A stretch of 64,000 nucleotides of DNA. It comes from Novosphingobium sp. (GTDB lineage Bacteria > Pseudomonadota > Alphaproteobacteria > Sphingomonadales > Sphingomonadaceae). The notes beneath the pieces are model-generated. The model searched no databases and was not told the origin of the DNA. It was given only the letters and a program-made list of their open reading frames with translations. Below are positions 26,017 to 32,757 of the stretch, piece by piece. A program made the position numbers and the translations under genes. The stretch lies in NCBI GenBank assembly GCA_024236175.1, contig JACKKY010000001.1, positions 682,001 to 746,000 on the forward strand. Direction: 5' to 3'. How positions within the stretch are numbered: the first letter of the stretch is position 1; the number at the start of each line of letters is the position of its first letter.

Positions 26017-26580
26017 TCATGGACCAGGATCGCGGTTCGAAACTGCGCCAGCCTCCGCCTTGCCATGATCGGACGCCAGGAGCTGCGCGAGTTCGGCTCG
26101 TCCTCTGGCAACGCGGCTCCTTATCGTGCCGATGGCGCATTCGCAGATCTCTGCCGCTTCCTCGTAAGTGAAACCTCCGGCGCCTACCAGTACGACAGCC
26201 TCGCGCCTTTCCGGCGCGAGCTTCTGCAGCGCTGCATCCATGTCGGAGAGATGCACCCGTGCCTCCTGCTCGGCCGGAGCGACGAGCAGGCGTTCGGCAG
26301 CAGCGGGATCCATCGCCTGTTGCTTCCCGCTGCGGCGCAGCTCGCTGATGAAGTGATTGCGCAGGATGGTGAACGTCCAGGAACGTATGCTGGTCCCGGG
26401 CTCGAAACGCCCGCGGGACGCCCAAGCCTTCACCATTGTCTCCTGCACAAGGTCGTCGGCATAGTCCCGGCGGCCGCAAAGGCCTCTGGCAAAAGCGCGA
26501 AGCTGGGGCAGGACCTCGATCAGCGAATGCTTGAAACTGTCGGCGGAATCGAGGGAGGCCTCGCCGTCACTTTGCGCCAT
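26017..26580 (-). CDS. ecfG: General stress ECF sigma factor EcfG (first copy)
   Basis: 187 residues. Sigma2 region: AFARGLCGRRDYADDLVQET and RFEPGTSIRSWTFTILRNHF. Sigma4 region: LAPERREAVVLVGAGGFTYE then IGTIRSRVARGRAEL. This matches the EcfG (ECF15) group, which directs RNA polymerase to GGAAC...CGTT promoters. The ATG at 26580 lies inside the end of nepR (14-bp overlap), the classic nepR-ecfG arrangement in which translation of the anti-sigma and sigma are coupled. No EcfG box is visible upstream of this operon, whereas the second ecfG has one. Confidence 0.93.
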   Translation of the reverse strand: MAQSDGEASLDSADSFKHSLIEVLPQLRAFARGLCGRRDYADDLVQETMVKAWASRGRFEPGTSIRSWTFTILRNHFISELRRSGKQQAMDPAAAERLLVAPAEQEARVHLSDMDAALQKLAPERREAVVLVGAGGFTYEEAAEICECAIGTIRSRVARGRAELAQLLASDHGKAEAGAVSNRDPGP

Positions 26581-26752
26581 CGTCGTCCAGCTTCTTCAGG
26601 AGTTCGTCGAAGCTGTCGGGCAAGGGTTCGTCGACGACGGAGTTATAGAGTTTCCGGAGACCCTCGGCCCAGTCCGGCTCATCCTTGCCTTTCGGCCGGG
26701 ATTTGCTGCCGAGCTTACCCGAAGCCTTCTCCTGTGATTTGCGTCGATCCAA
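26567..26752 (-). CDS. nepR: Anti-sigma factor NepR
   Basis: 61 residues. The C-terminal half, LRKLYNSVVDEPLPDSFDEL, is the diagnostic NepR motif that binds EcfG and, on stress, phosphorylated PhyR. The N-terminus is a basic Lys/Arg/Ser-rich tail typical of NepR. Translation starts at TTG (26752), supported by a near-perfect SD GGAGGT 6 bp upstream and by no ATG in that region. It overlaps ecfG by 14 bp. Confidence 0.93.
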   Translation of the reverse strand: MDRRKSQEKASGKLGSKSRPKGKDEPDWAEGLRKLYNSVVDEPLPDSFDELLKKLDDDGAK

Positions 26753-26942
26753 CGCGACCTCCGTGTGCTAAGGCGCAATCTCGTGGGAACATCGGGTCCC
26801 GTCAAGCGCCTCTATTGCGTGTCCGCACTTGTGCAACAGCCCAGGATGCGCTTGGTTTCCTCAGGACAGATGCCGTCGATGCCGCATACGGAACCGGGCA
26901 GGCCGAACTGGCCCGGAGCATCGCCAGGGCGCATGCAGGTTG

Positions 26943-28619
26943 ATGATGGACAAAGCACTCTTGGCCCGCGTCCAGAAACAGGCGTGGTTTCACAAATATC
27001 CGCGCGGCTGGCCGCTCATGCTGCTGGTTATTACCCTTGTCGCCACGGCACTGGCCGTGATGGCGATCGAAAGGGCCGAGGACCAGCGCGAACAGCTGGA
27101 GCTGGACCGCAATTTCACCGAGATCGCTTCGGGCCTGCAAAGGCGGGCGGCGGAGCACACCGCGGTGTTGCGGGCCGGCGCGTCGCTTTTTGCGACCAGC
27201 GATGCCGTCACCAAGGAGGAATTCACCGAATTCGCGTCGGACCTCATCGAGGCGGATTACCAGAGCGGATCCCTGGGCCTGGGTTGGGCGGAATGGCTCG
27301 ACGTGGATGCGGTACCGAATTTCGAAGCGGCAGTCCGCGAAGCCGAAGAAGCACATTTCGTGGTTCATCCGCTACCGCAGCCGGGGCAGTTCGTTTCAGT
27401 GCCGATCATGTATCTGGAGCCGCTTTCCGCCCCCAACCGGAAAGCCATCGGCTACGACATGTATTCCGAAAGCGTGCGCCGCGCGGCGATGGACCGCGCC
27501 ATACAGCTCGGACGACCGGTTGCATCGGGCAAGGTTCATCTCGTCCAGGACCTCGACGATCCCGGCGCGGTCGGGTTCCTGATCTACATGCCGGTTTTCA
27601 AGGAGGCCGGCGGCCGCCGCTTAATCAAGGGCTTCGTATACAGCCCGTTCCGTGCCGGAGAGTTTCTGGATTCCGCGGCCGAGCTGTTCCGCAACCGCCC
27701 GGTCGAGATCGCGATCTACGACGGCAAGGAAGAACCCGAGCATTTGCTGGCCTGGCGCAAGCTGTCGGGCCACGACAACCTGTCGATGGCTCGCAGAATC
27801 ACGGTCGGGGACCGCGACTGGATCCTGCGGGTCAGCAGCAAGAAGGAGACCGTCCTGTCGCCGGTCGCGCTGGCGACCCTGTTTTTCGGCGCCATCCTCG
27901 GCCTGCTTCTCATGGTGGTAGGCATGCTCATCATCAACCGGGCAGCAGAAGACCGCAAAGTGCTCGAATGGCTTTCGCGCCAATCCGCCATCCGGGATTC
28001 ACTGACGCGCGAGCTCAATCACCGGGTCAAGAACACCCTCGCCAACGTGCTGTCCATCGTGTCACTCACGCGTCGCCGCTCCAAGGACATTGACGAGTTC
28101 GCGGAAAGCCTGACCGGTCGCATCCGCGCGCTTTCGGCCACCCACGACCTGCTCTCGCAAAGCAACTGGACCGATGCCCTGCTGGGCGAAGTCATCCGCA
28201 ACGAGCTTGCCCCCTACCTGCAGGACACCGAAAAACACGTCGAACTATCCGGCCCCGAAGTCCGGCTGGCACCCAACGACGCAATGTCTCTGGGCCTTGC
28301 CATCCACGAGCTGGCGACGAACGCCGCCAAATACGGCGCCTTGTCGAACGACGCGGGAAGAATCGCCATCGAATGGCAGATGCTCTCACCCGACCTGGTC
28401 GAGGTCTACTGGCGCGAATCCGGAGGCCCGCCGGTAGTCCCGCCCTCTCGCCGCGGCTTCGGACGAGACCTGATCGAGAAGATCGTCGCGCATGAGCTTG
28501 GATCGCAGGTCGACCTGCAATTCAATCCCGCCGGAGTGGAGTGCAAGCTGAAGGTGCCGGTGAGGAAATCGCTCACCTTCTCCCTGCGCAAGGGAGACCG
28601 GAAGGAACCGGCGGACTGA
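26943..28619 (+). CDS. CHASE-domain HWE sensor histidine kinase
   Basis: 558 residues; the start is ATG at 26943 or the next codon. Helix 1 is at about residues 22-42, then a periplasmic CHASE-type sensor domain (FVVHPLPQPGQFVSVPIMYL, GYDMYSESVRRAAM) to about residue 290. Helix 2 is at about 305-330. The kinase core has H-box RELNHRVKNTLANVLSIVSL (His360), N-box LGLAIHELATNAAKYGALS and the W-x-E hallmark YWRESGGPPV. It is divergent from nepR and convergent with phyR, so it is the obvious candidate PhyR kinase (PhyK/Pak-type). The ligand is unknown. Confidence 0.9.
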   Translation: MMDKALLARVQKQAWFHKYPRGWPLMLLVITLVATALAVMAIERAEDQREQLELDRNFTEIASGLQRRAAEHTAVLRAGASLFATSDAVTKEEFTEFASDLIEADYQSGSLGLGWAEWLDVDAVPNFEAAVREAEEAHFVVHPLPQPGQFVSVPIMYLEPLSAPNRKAIGYDMYSESVRRAAMDRAIQLGRPVASGKVHLVQDLDDPGAVGFLIYMPVFKEAGGRRLIKGFVYSPFRAGEFLDSAAELFRNRPVEIAIYDGKEEPEHLLAWRKLSGHDNLSMARRITVGDRDWILRVSSKKETVLSPVALATLFFGAILGLLLMVVGMLIINRAAEDRKVLEWLSRQSAIRDSLTRELNHRVKNTLANVLSIVSLTRRRSKDIDEFAESLTGRIRALSATHDLLSQSNWTDALLGEVIRNELAPYLQDTEKHVELSGPEVRLAPNDAMSLGLAIHELATNAAKYGALSNDAGRIAIEWQMLSPDLVEVYWRESGGPPVVPPSRRGFGRDLIEKIVAHELGSQVDLQFNPAGVECKLKVPVRKSLTFSLRKGDRKEPAD

Positions 28620-28647
28620 CTGTCCCGGCTGTTGTGCCCTTTGCGAC

Positions 28648-29442
28648 CTAACCCAGCGGCTTGCTCGTACCGAAAAAGAGCGCCTGGCCGATCGCTGCCC
28701 GGACGGTTTCTTCCCGGAAGGGCTTGGTCACCAGATATGTCGGTTCCGGCCTTTCCCCGGTAAGCAGCCTTTCGGGATAGGCACTGATGAAGATCACCGG
28801 GACATCGCCGAAGGAGAGCAATTCCTCGACGGCTTCGATCCCCGAACTGCCGTCGGCAAGTTGAATGTCGGCCAGCACCAGACCGGCCGGGCTGCGGGAG
28901 AAGATCTCCACGGCCTGGCTGTGGGTAGCGGCAGTGCCGACAACCGTGTGGCCCAGATCGGCCACGATTTCCTCGAGCTGCATGGCGATCAGAGGCTCAT
29001 CCTCGATGATCAGCACCTCGGTCGCCGCGCTGCTGTCGATCTCCTCGATCGCCTGCGATACCAGCGCTTCGATTTCGTTCTCCGAAAGCTCCAGGATCGT
29101 CGCGGCTTCCGCGTTGGAGAATTCCTCGAGCGTGGTCAGGAGCAGGGCCTGCCGGTGCGCCGGAGTGATGTTTGCGAGACGCGTCTGGACCGCCTCCTCC
29201 CGCACACCCGCTTCGCGATCCGGATCGGATACGTCGACATGGCCGGATGACCAGATACGGTTAAACGCCGCGTAAAGGGGAATACGCCCTCCGCCGATGC
29301 GGTCGCGCAGGTCTGGATCGGCCAGCGCCGCTTCCAGGGTGGCCCGGACATAAGTGTCGCCGGCCGACTGCGATCCGGTCAGCGCGCGTGCATAACGACG
29401 AAGGTAGGGAAGATTGGCGCCAATCTCATCGGCTACGGACAT
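28648..29442 (-). CDS. phyR: General stress response regulator PhyR
   Basis: 264 residues. N-terminal sigma-like domain (residues 1-135, with the ALYRxY-type LPYLRRYARALTGS and TPAHRQALLLTTLEEF) lacking promoter-binding function. A receiver domain follows (TEVLIIEDEPLIAMQLEEIV) with phospho-acceptor Asp192 in LVLADIQLADG and Lys in VTKPF. Phosphorylated PhyR binds NepR and frees EcfG. ATG at 29442 has the ribosome-binding site AAAAGGAAC. It is convergent with the kinase gene. Confidence 0.96.
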   Translation of the reverse strand: MSVADEIGANLPYLRRYARALTGSQSAGDTYVRATLEAALADPDLRDRIGGGRIPLYAAFNRIWSSGHVDVSDPDREAGVREEAVQTRLANITPAHRQALLLTTLEEFSNAEAATILELSENEIEALVSQAIEEIDSSAATEVLIIEDEPLIAMQLEEIVADLGHTVVGTAATHSQAVEIFSRSPAGLVLADIQLADGSSGIEAVEELLSFGDVPVIFISAYPERLLTGERPEPTYLVTKPFREETVRAAIGQALFFGTSKPLG

Positions 29443-29612
29443 ATGTGCCTCAAATGTTCCTTTTCCGGTGTTCTAGCGCATCCTCTACCTTTGCCAACCT
29501 CGGAAATGCCTCGGCAGGCGGTGAATCGCCACTTCCCGGGGAATACCCGGCTTCGGCCGGAGCCTTTCATGCGGGCCTGTCCAAGCGCCGGAAAAGAAAT
29601 TTCGGTTTTCCG

Positions 29613-29637
29613 GGAACTCAATCATGGGCCGCGCGTT
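29613..29637 (+). promoter_or_regulatory. EcfG-type promoter of a candidate small RNA
   Basis: GGAAC at 29613-29617, 16-nt spacer, CGTT (followed by TT) at 29634-29637: a perfect EcfG consensus. No start codon with a ribosome-binding site follows before the terminator at 29697-29737. Confidence 0.75.
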
Positions 29638-29642
29638 TTCCT

Positions 29643-29737
29643 GCCATCACCACCGGCCCTCCATCCCACCCCCCGCGTCCGGTGGTGTCCGATCCCAAGG
29701 CCTCCGCATCGTCCATCGAATGCGGAGGCCTTTTTTT
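29643..29737 (+). ncRNA. Candidate EcfG-dependent small RNA with C-rich loop (GsrN-like logic)
   Basis: The predicted transcript is about 95 nt, from about 6 nt after the EcfG -10 box to the U-run. The 5' hairpin has a perfect 9-bp stem, CACCACCGG (29648-29656) with CCGGTGGTG (29679-29687). It encloses a 22-nt loop that is almost all C (containing CCCTCC and CCCACCCCCC), complementary in type to Shine-Dalgarno sequences. A 9-nt linker leads to a 13-bp terminator stem and seven T. There is no ATG in the transcript. This resembles the sigmaT-dependent GsrN of Caulobacter, which uses a C-rich loop to bind target mRNAs. The exact ends and function are inferred. Confidence 0.68.
29697..29737 (+). 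terminator. Strong intrinsic terminator with no gene in front of it
   Basis: A perfect 13-bp stem, AAGGCCTCCGCAT (29697-29709) with ATGCGGAGGCCTT (29720-29732), 10-nt loop, T-run 29731-29737. It faces the plus strand inside the phyR/ecfG2 intergenic region, where no upstream plus-strand ORF exists. That is the main reason to call the small RNA. Confidence 0.9.
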
Positions 29738-29825
29738 CGCCACCTCAGAAGCGAGCCTCTTGCAGCGGGAAGCCACTGTAATCCCGATAGAAATCCCCCA
29801 CCGGGGACATTCAACGAAGATTCCG

Positions 29826-29851
29826 GGAACTTTTTTCGGCGCGATTGCGTT
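29826..29851 (+). promoter_or_regulatory. EcfG-type promoter of the second ecfG
   Basis: GGAAC at 29826-29830, 17-nt spacer, CGTT at 29848-29851; it lies 34 bp before ATG 29886. It implies that EcfG activity induces a second EcfG (positive feedback). Confidence 0.75.
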
Positions 29852-29885
29852 CGCCCTTTTGACACAACCTAACGGAGAGTCAGAG

Positions 29886-30536
29886 ATGGCGGACGAAACA
29901 ATGGTTCTCGAAGAAGACGCGGACAGTACGAAGCGGACGCTGAGCGACCGCGACTTCAAGCGCGCGCTGGTTGACGTAGCCCCTCACCTGCGTGCTTTCG
30001 CGCGGGGCCTGTGCGGCTCCCCGGACCGCGCAGACGACCTTGCCCAGGAAGCCATGCTGCGCGCTTGGGCCGCCAGGGAACGCTTCGCCGCCGGAACCAA
30101 TTTCCGCGCCTGGACTTTCACCATCCTCCGCAATTTCTTTTACAGCGAAGCGCGCCGCAGCCAGTTTCACGGCGAATACGACGAAGCGGTCGCCGAACGC
30201 ATCCTGAAAGCGCCCGCGTCTCAGGAAGACGCGCTGGACCTCGCCGACGCGCTGCGCGCGCTGCAATCGATCCCCGAGACCCACCGGGAAGCGCTCATGC
30301 TCGTCGTCGGCGCCGGCATGTCCTACGAGGACGTCGCCGAAATCTGCGGGATCGCGCTGGGCACGGTGAAGAGCCGCGTATCGCGCGCGCGGGCCATGCT
30401 CGAAGAAATCATCGAGGAGGGCCATCTGCCCTTGCCGCGCAGCAAGTTCATTCTCGATGGCAGCGCGATCGAGGCGTTTTTCGCGGAGCTTACCCGGATC
30501 GCCAACAGCAACGGAGATATCGCGCTCGCGGCTTGA
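29886..30536 (+). CDS. Second EcfG-like ECF sigma factor
   Basis: 216 residues; ATG at 29886 follows ACGGAGAGTCAGAG. The sigma2 stretch AFARGLCGSPDRADDLAQEA with RFAAGTNFRAWTFTILRNFF, and sigma4 with MSYEDVAEICGIALGTVKSR, are close to the first EcfG in this window. It carries a 25-residue acidic N-terminal extension and a longer C-terminus, and has no NepR gene next to it. It is preceded by a perfect EcfG promoter. Either it amplifies the response or it drives a sub-regulon; both are inference. Confidence 0.9.
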   Translation: MADETMVLEEDADSTKRTLSDRDFKRALVDVAPHLRAFARGLCGSPDRADDLAQEAMLRAWAARERFAAGTNFRAWTFTILRNFFYSEARRSQFHGEYDEAVAERILKAPASQEDALDLADALRALQSIPETHREALMLVVGAGMSYEDVAEICGIALGTVKSRVSRARAMLEEIIEEGHLPLPRSKFILDGSAIEAFFAELTRIANSNGDIALAA

Positions 30537-30569
30537 GCCGGCACATTCGAGGTACCCAGAGATTACAGG

Positions 30570-30971
30570 ATGTCTGCAAGGATTCTAATAGTTGAAGACG
30601 AAGCACTCGTAGCGCTCGAACTCGAAGAGCTGCTGACGGATGCAGGCTATAAGGTTATCGGCATGGTGGCAGACCAGGCCTCTCTGCGTTCCATATGCGA
30701 GCAGCCCGAATTGGCGCTGGTCGACGTGAACCTGCGGGACGGGCCGTCCGGGCCCGTCATCGCGCGCCAGCTTGCGAACGGGTTCGGCACCAAGATCGTC
30801 TATGTGACGGCCAGTTCCAGCGACATCGGCGAACCGGCACCCACGACGGTTGGCGTGATCCAGAAGCCGTTTTGCGAACAAACCGTCCTCGCGGCCGTCG
30901 ACTTCGCGACGAACGGCAAGTCCGAAATGATGTCGCCCCCGCCGGGACTGCGGCCGATCCGGCCGAACTGA
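30570..30971 (+). CDS. Single-domain response regulator
   Basis: 133 residues, a receiver domain only: RILIVEDEALVALELEELLT, phospho-acceptor Asp52 in ALVDVNLRDG, Thr in YVTAS and Lys in IQKPF. There is no output domain. It begins 34 bp after the second ecfG and is probably co-transcribed with it. Single-domain regulators of this FAT GUY-like type modulate phosphoflow to PhyR in sphingomonads and Caulobacter; here that role is inferred from position. Confidence 0.88.
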   Translation: MSARILIVEDEALVALELEELLTDAGYKVIGMVADQASLRSICEQPELALVDVNLRDGPSGPVIARQLANGFGTKIVYVTASSSDIGEPAPTTVGVIQKPFCEQTVLAAVDFATNGKSEMMSPPPGLRPIRPN

Positions 30972-31122
30972 AGCGCGGCCCTGACTAACCACCGCCTCCA
31001 CTCGCCTTTTCCCATTCAAGCGACGCACGGCCACACCGTTCGGGCGGCAAGCCTAGATTGCTGGTGGTTCGAGCGACGGCGGGCGGCAATGAACAGGTCG
31101 ATCATCTTCGCCGAATGACAAG

Positions 31123-31161
31123 AAAAAGCCCCTTCCGGAAACTTCCGGAAGGGGCTTTTTT
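31123..31161. terminator. Bidirectional intrinsic terminator
   Basis: A-run, then a perfect 13-bp stem GCCCCTTCCGGAA (31128-31140) with TTCCGGAAGGGGC (31143-31155), 2-nt loop, six T. It serves the response-regulator transcript on the plus strand and the small-protein transcript on the minus strand. Confidence 0.93.
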
Positions 31162-31182
31162 CGCGCCAGGCTATGGGAACAG

Positions 31183-31368
31183 TCAGCCCGGCTGCTTGTC
31201 GGCGGTTTCGCGGCGAGCCTTCTCAAGCTCGGCGCCTTCCTTGCCGTCGAGCGCTTCGGACGCCTCGCGCGCCTTCTTCTCAACCTGGCCGGACTTCGCG
31301 AAGCTGTGCTGGTCCTTCTGGTACTGCTCGGCTCCGTCGTAGCTGCCTTCGCCTTTTCTGTCGGTCAT
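31183..31368 (-). CDS. Small hydrophilic stress-associated protein
   Basis: 61 residues, highly charged (TDRKGEGSYDGAEQYQKDQH then KKAREASEALDGKEGAEL), predicted largely helical or disordered, with no membrane segment. ATG at 31368 is preferred over upstream starts because GGAGAAG lies 5 bp before it. It follows the hemerythrin gene on the same strand with a 122-bp gap that contains an imperfect hairpin, and is probably expressed from the same EcfG promoter. No family assigned. Confidence 0.65.
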   Translation of the reverse strand: MTDRKGEGSYDGAEQYQKDQHSFAKSGQVEKKAREASEALDGKEGAELEKARRETADKQPG

Positions 31369-31490
31369 GGTCTTCTCCATTGTCTTGCCGCCGGGATCGA
31401 CGGTCTTGGTTGTGGGGTTGTCGCATCGCGTTGCGATGCGCGGCGCAAGAGCCTGCCCGGACCCGAAACCAGGCCCGGACAGGCGACGAT

Positions 31491-31973
31491 TCATTCGCGC
31501 TCGTCCCCGGGATCTTCGTTGGCCGCCATCTCGAGCTCGCGCGGCTTGCGTTCCTCGAACTTGTCGGCGAGCTTTTCCTCGGTCTTCTTCGAAAGGCCTT
31601 CGTCCGCCGCCGGGAACATCTCTTCCTCTTCCTCATCGATATGATGGAAGTAGCGGTGGCGCAGTTCCTTGAACCTGGTCAGCCAGCCGCTCGAGCTCAT
31701 GTCCGTGTCGAGCAGTTCGCCCAGCTGGTCGTCGATTTCCTTGTGTTCGGCGACGGAATGGCGGGCTTCGTCGCGAAGGTCCGGGTCGCCGAGCATGGTC
31801 GCGTAAAGCGATTCCTCCTCGGCTGCGGCGTGGGCCTGGAGTTCCTTGCGGAGTTCCTCGAACCCGGTCCGCCGCTCCTCGCTGTCGCCCTGCGTCTGGG
31901 CGATACGGTCGAACATCTTGCGATGCTTTTCGTGATCCTGCTTGAGGTCTTCGTAGATTCGAGAGTCGGTCAT
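31491..31973 (-). CDS. Hemerythrin-like (HHE cation-binding) protein
   Basis: 160 residues. Histidine/acid pattern of the HHE fold: DLKQDHEKHRKMF, LQAHAAAEEESLY, HSVAEHKEIDDQL and LRHRYFHHIDEEEEEMFP. It should bind a di-iron centre that senses or handles oxygen, NO or iron; it is cytoplasmic. The acidic/basic C-terminal tail is not part of the fold. A perfect EcfG promoter precedes it, so it is a direct general-stress target. Ribosome-binding site AAAGGAG 9 bp upstream. Confidence 0.88.
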   Translation of the reverse strand: MTDSRIYEDLKQDHEKHRKMFDRIAQTQGDSEERRTGFEELRKELQAHAAAEEESLYATMLGDPDLRDEARHSVAEHKEIDDQLGELLDTDMSSSGWLTRFKELRHRYFHHIDEEEEEMFPAADEGLSKKTEEKLADKFEERKPRELEMAANEDPGDERE

Positions 31974-32001
31974 TCTCGTCGTCTCCTTTCAATACGGATA
32001 C

Positions 32002-32026
32002 AACGAGAAATGGACGCGGAAGTTCC
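32002..32026 (-). promoter_or_regulatory. EcfG-type promoter of the hemerythrin gene
   Basis: On the minus strand, GGAAC (32026-32022), 16-nt spacer, CGTT (32005-32002), 29 bp before the ATG at 31973. Exact consensus. Confidence 0.75.
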
Positions 32027-32087
32027 GCATCATTCCGCTTCTGGAATACGAAACGACGCAGCCCGGGAAGATGTCTGACGAGAGCCC

Positions 32088-32534
32088 CTAGACGAAGCCG
32101 AGCTTCGCGATGGCCGTTCTTACCTCCCGCATCGTGTAGGGCTTGGCGACACTGGGAACGGCATCGAAATTGCGGGAAAGCAGGGACAGGTCTTCGTAGC
32201 CGCTGGCAAAGATGAACGGGATGCCCCGGCTTTCCAGCGTCGCCGCGATCTCTTCACAGGTTTCGTCGCGCAGGCAGATGTCCAGCAAGGCGAACCCGAT
32301 CGGCAATGCCGCAATGATCGTCAGCGCTTCGCTGACGGAGACGGCGATATGGCATTGTTTTACGCCAAGTTCCTGCAGGACGATTTCTGCATCCATCGCG
32401 ATGAGAACATTGTCTTCGACGATCAGTGCATCGCCTTCAACTCCGGCGAGCGGCGCATCGCCGCTCACCATTTCGCCATCCGCAACGGCGACTCGCGATG
32501 CAAGCCCAGGCAGATTTCCTTCTCTTGAGCGCAC
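32088..32534 (-). CDS. Response regulator receiver protein
   Basis: 148 residues from GTG 32534; a shorter form from ATG 32471 is equally possible, because the first 30 residues are not part of the fold. Single receiver domain: DALIVEDNVLIAMDAEIVLQ, phospho-acceptor Asp85 in ALLDICLRDE, Lys in VAKPY. There is no output domain. It is the second such protein in the stress island. Its kinase is unknown; the HWE kinase upstream is a candidate. Confidence 0.82.
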   Translation of the reverse strand: MRSREGNLPGLASRVAVADGEMVSGDAPLAGVEGDALIVEDNVLIAMDAEIVLQELGVKQCHIAVSVSEALTIIAALPIGFALLDICLRDETCEEIAATLESRGIPFIFASGYEDLSLLSRNFDAVPSVAKPYTMREVRTAIAKLGFV

Positions 32535-32693
32535 ATCTCATTCCCATCGTGATCATTTTCGGACGTCGTGGCGAGGCGAACCGCAAAGCATAGTGGTCAT
32601 CGGAAAAACCTGCGCCGACGTCTGAAGAAATCGGCGACAAGTGTTAACTATAGCACTTATCCGGCATTTGTCTGTTCACTTGTGATCACATTC

Positions 32694-32719
32694 GGAACTT
32701 TTGACCTTTCGGCAGGTTT
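32694..32719 (+). promoter_or_regulatory. Possible EcfG-type promoter of the crp/fnr-like gene
   Basis: GGAAC at 32694-32698, 16-nt spacer, GGTTT at 32715-32719 (one mismatch to CGTTT), 38 bp before ATG 32758. A 10-bp palindrome TGTGATCACA (32681-32690) abuts it upstream. Confidence 0.45.
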
Positions 32720-32757
32720 GCAATCCGATTGGCCTGTCAAAATGCCTTGAGGTGACC

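Noticed and set aside
29456..29460. GGAAC on the minus strand upstream of phyR as an EcfG -35 box.
   Set aside because: The matching -10 position would fall on or past the phyR start codon (29442); the bases are better explained as the AAAAGGAAC ribosome-binding site.
31451..31487. Imperfect hairpin between the hemerythrin and small-protein genes as a terminator.
   Set aside because: Two mismatches and no T-run on the transcribed strand; the two genes are more likely co-transcribed.
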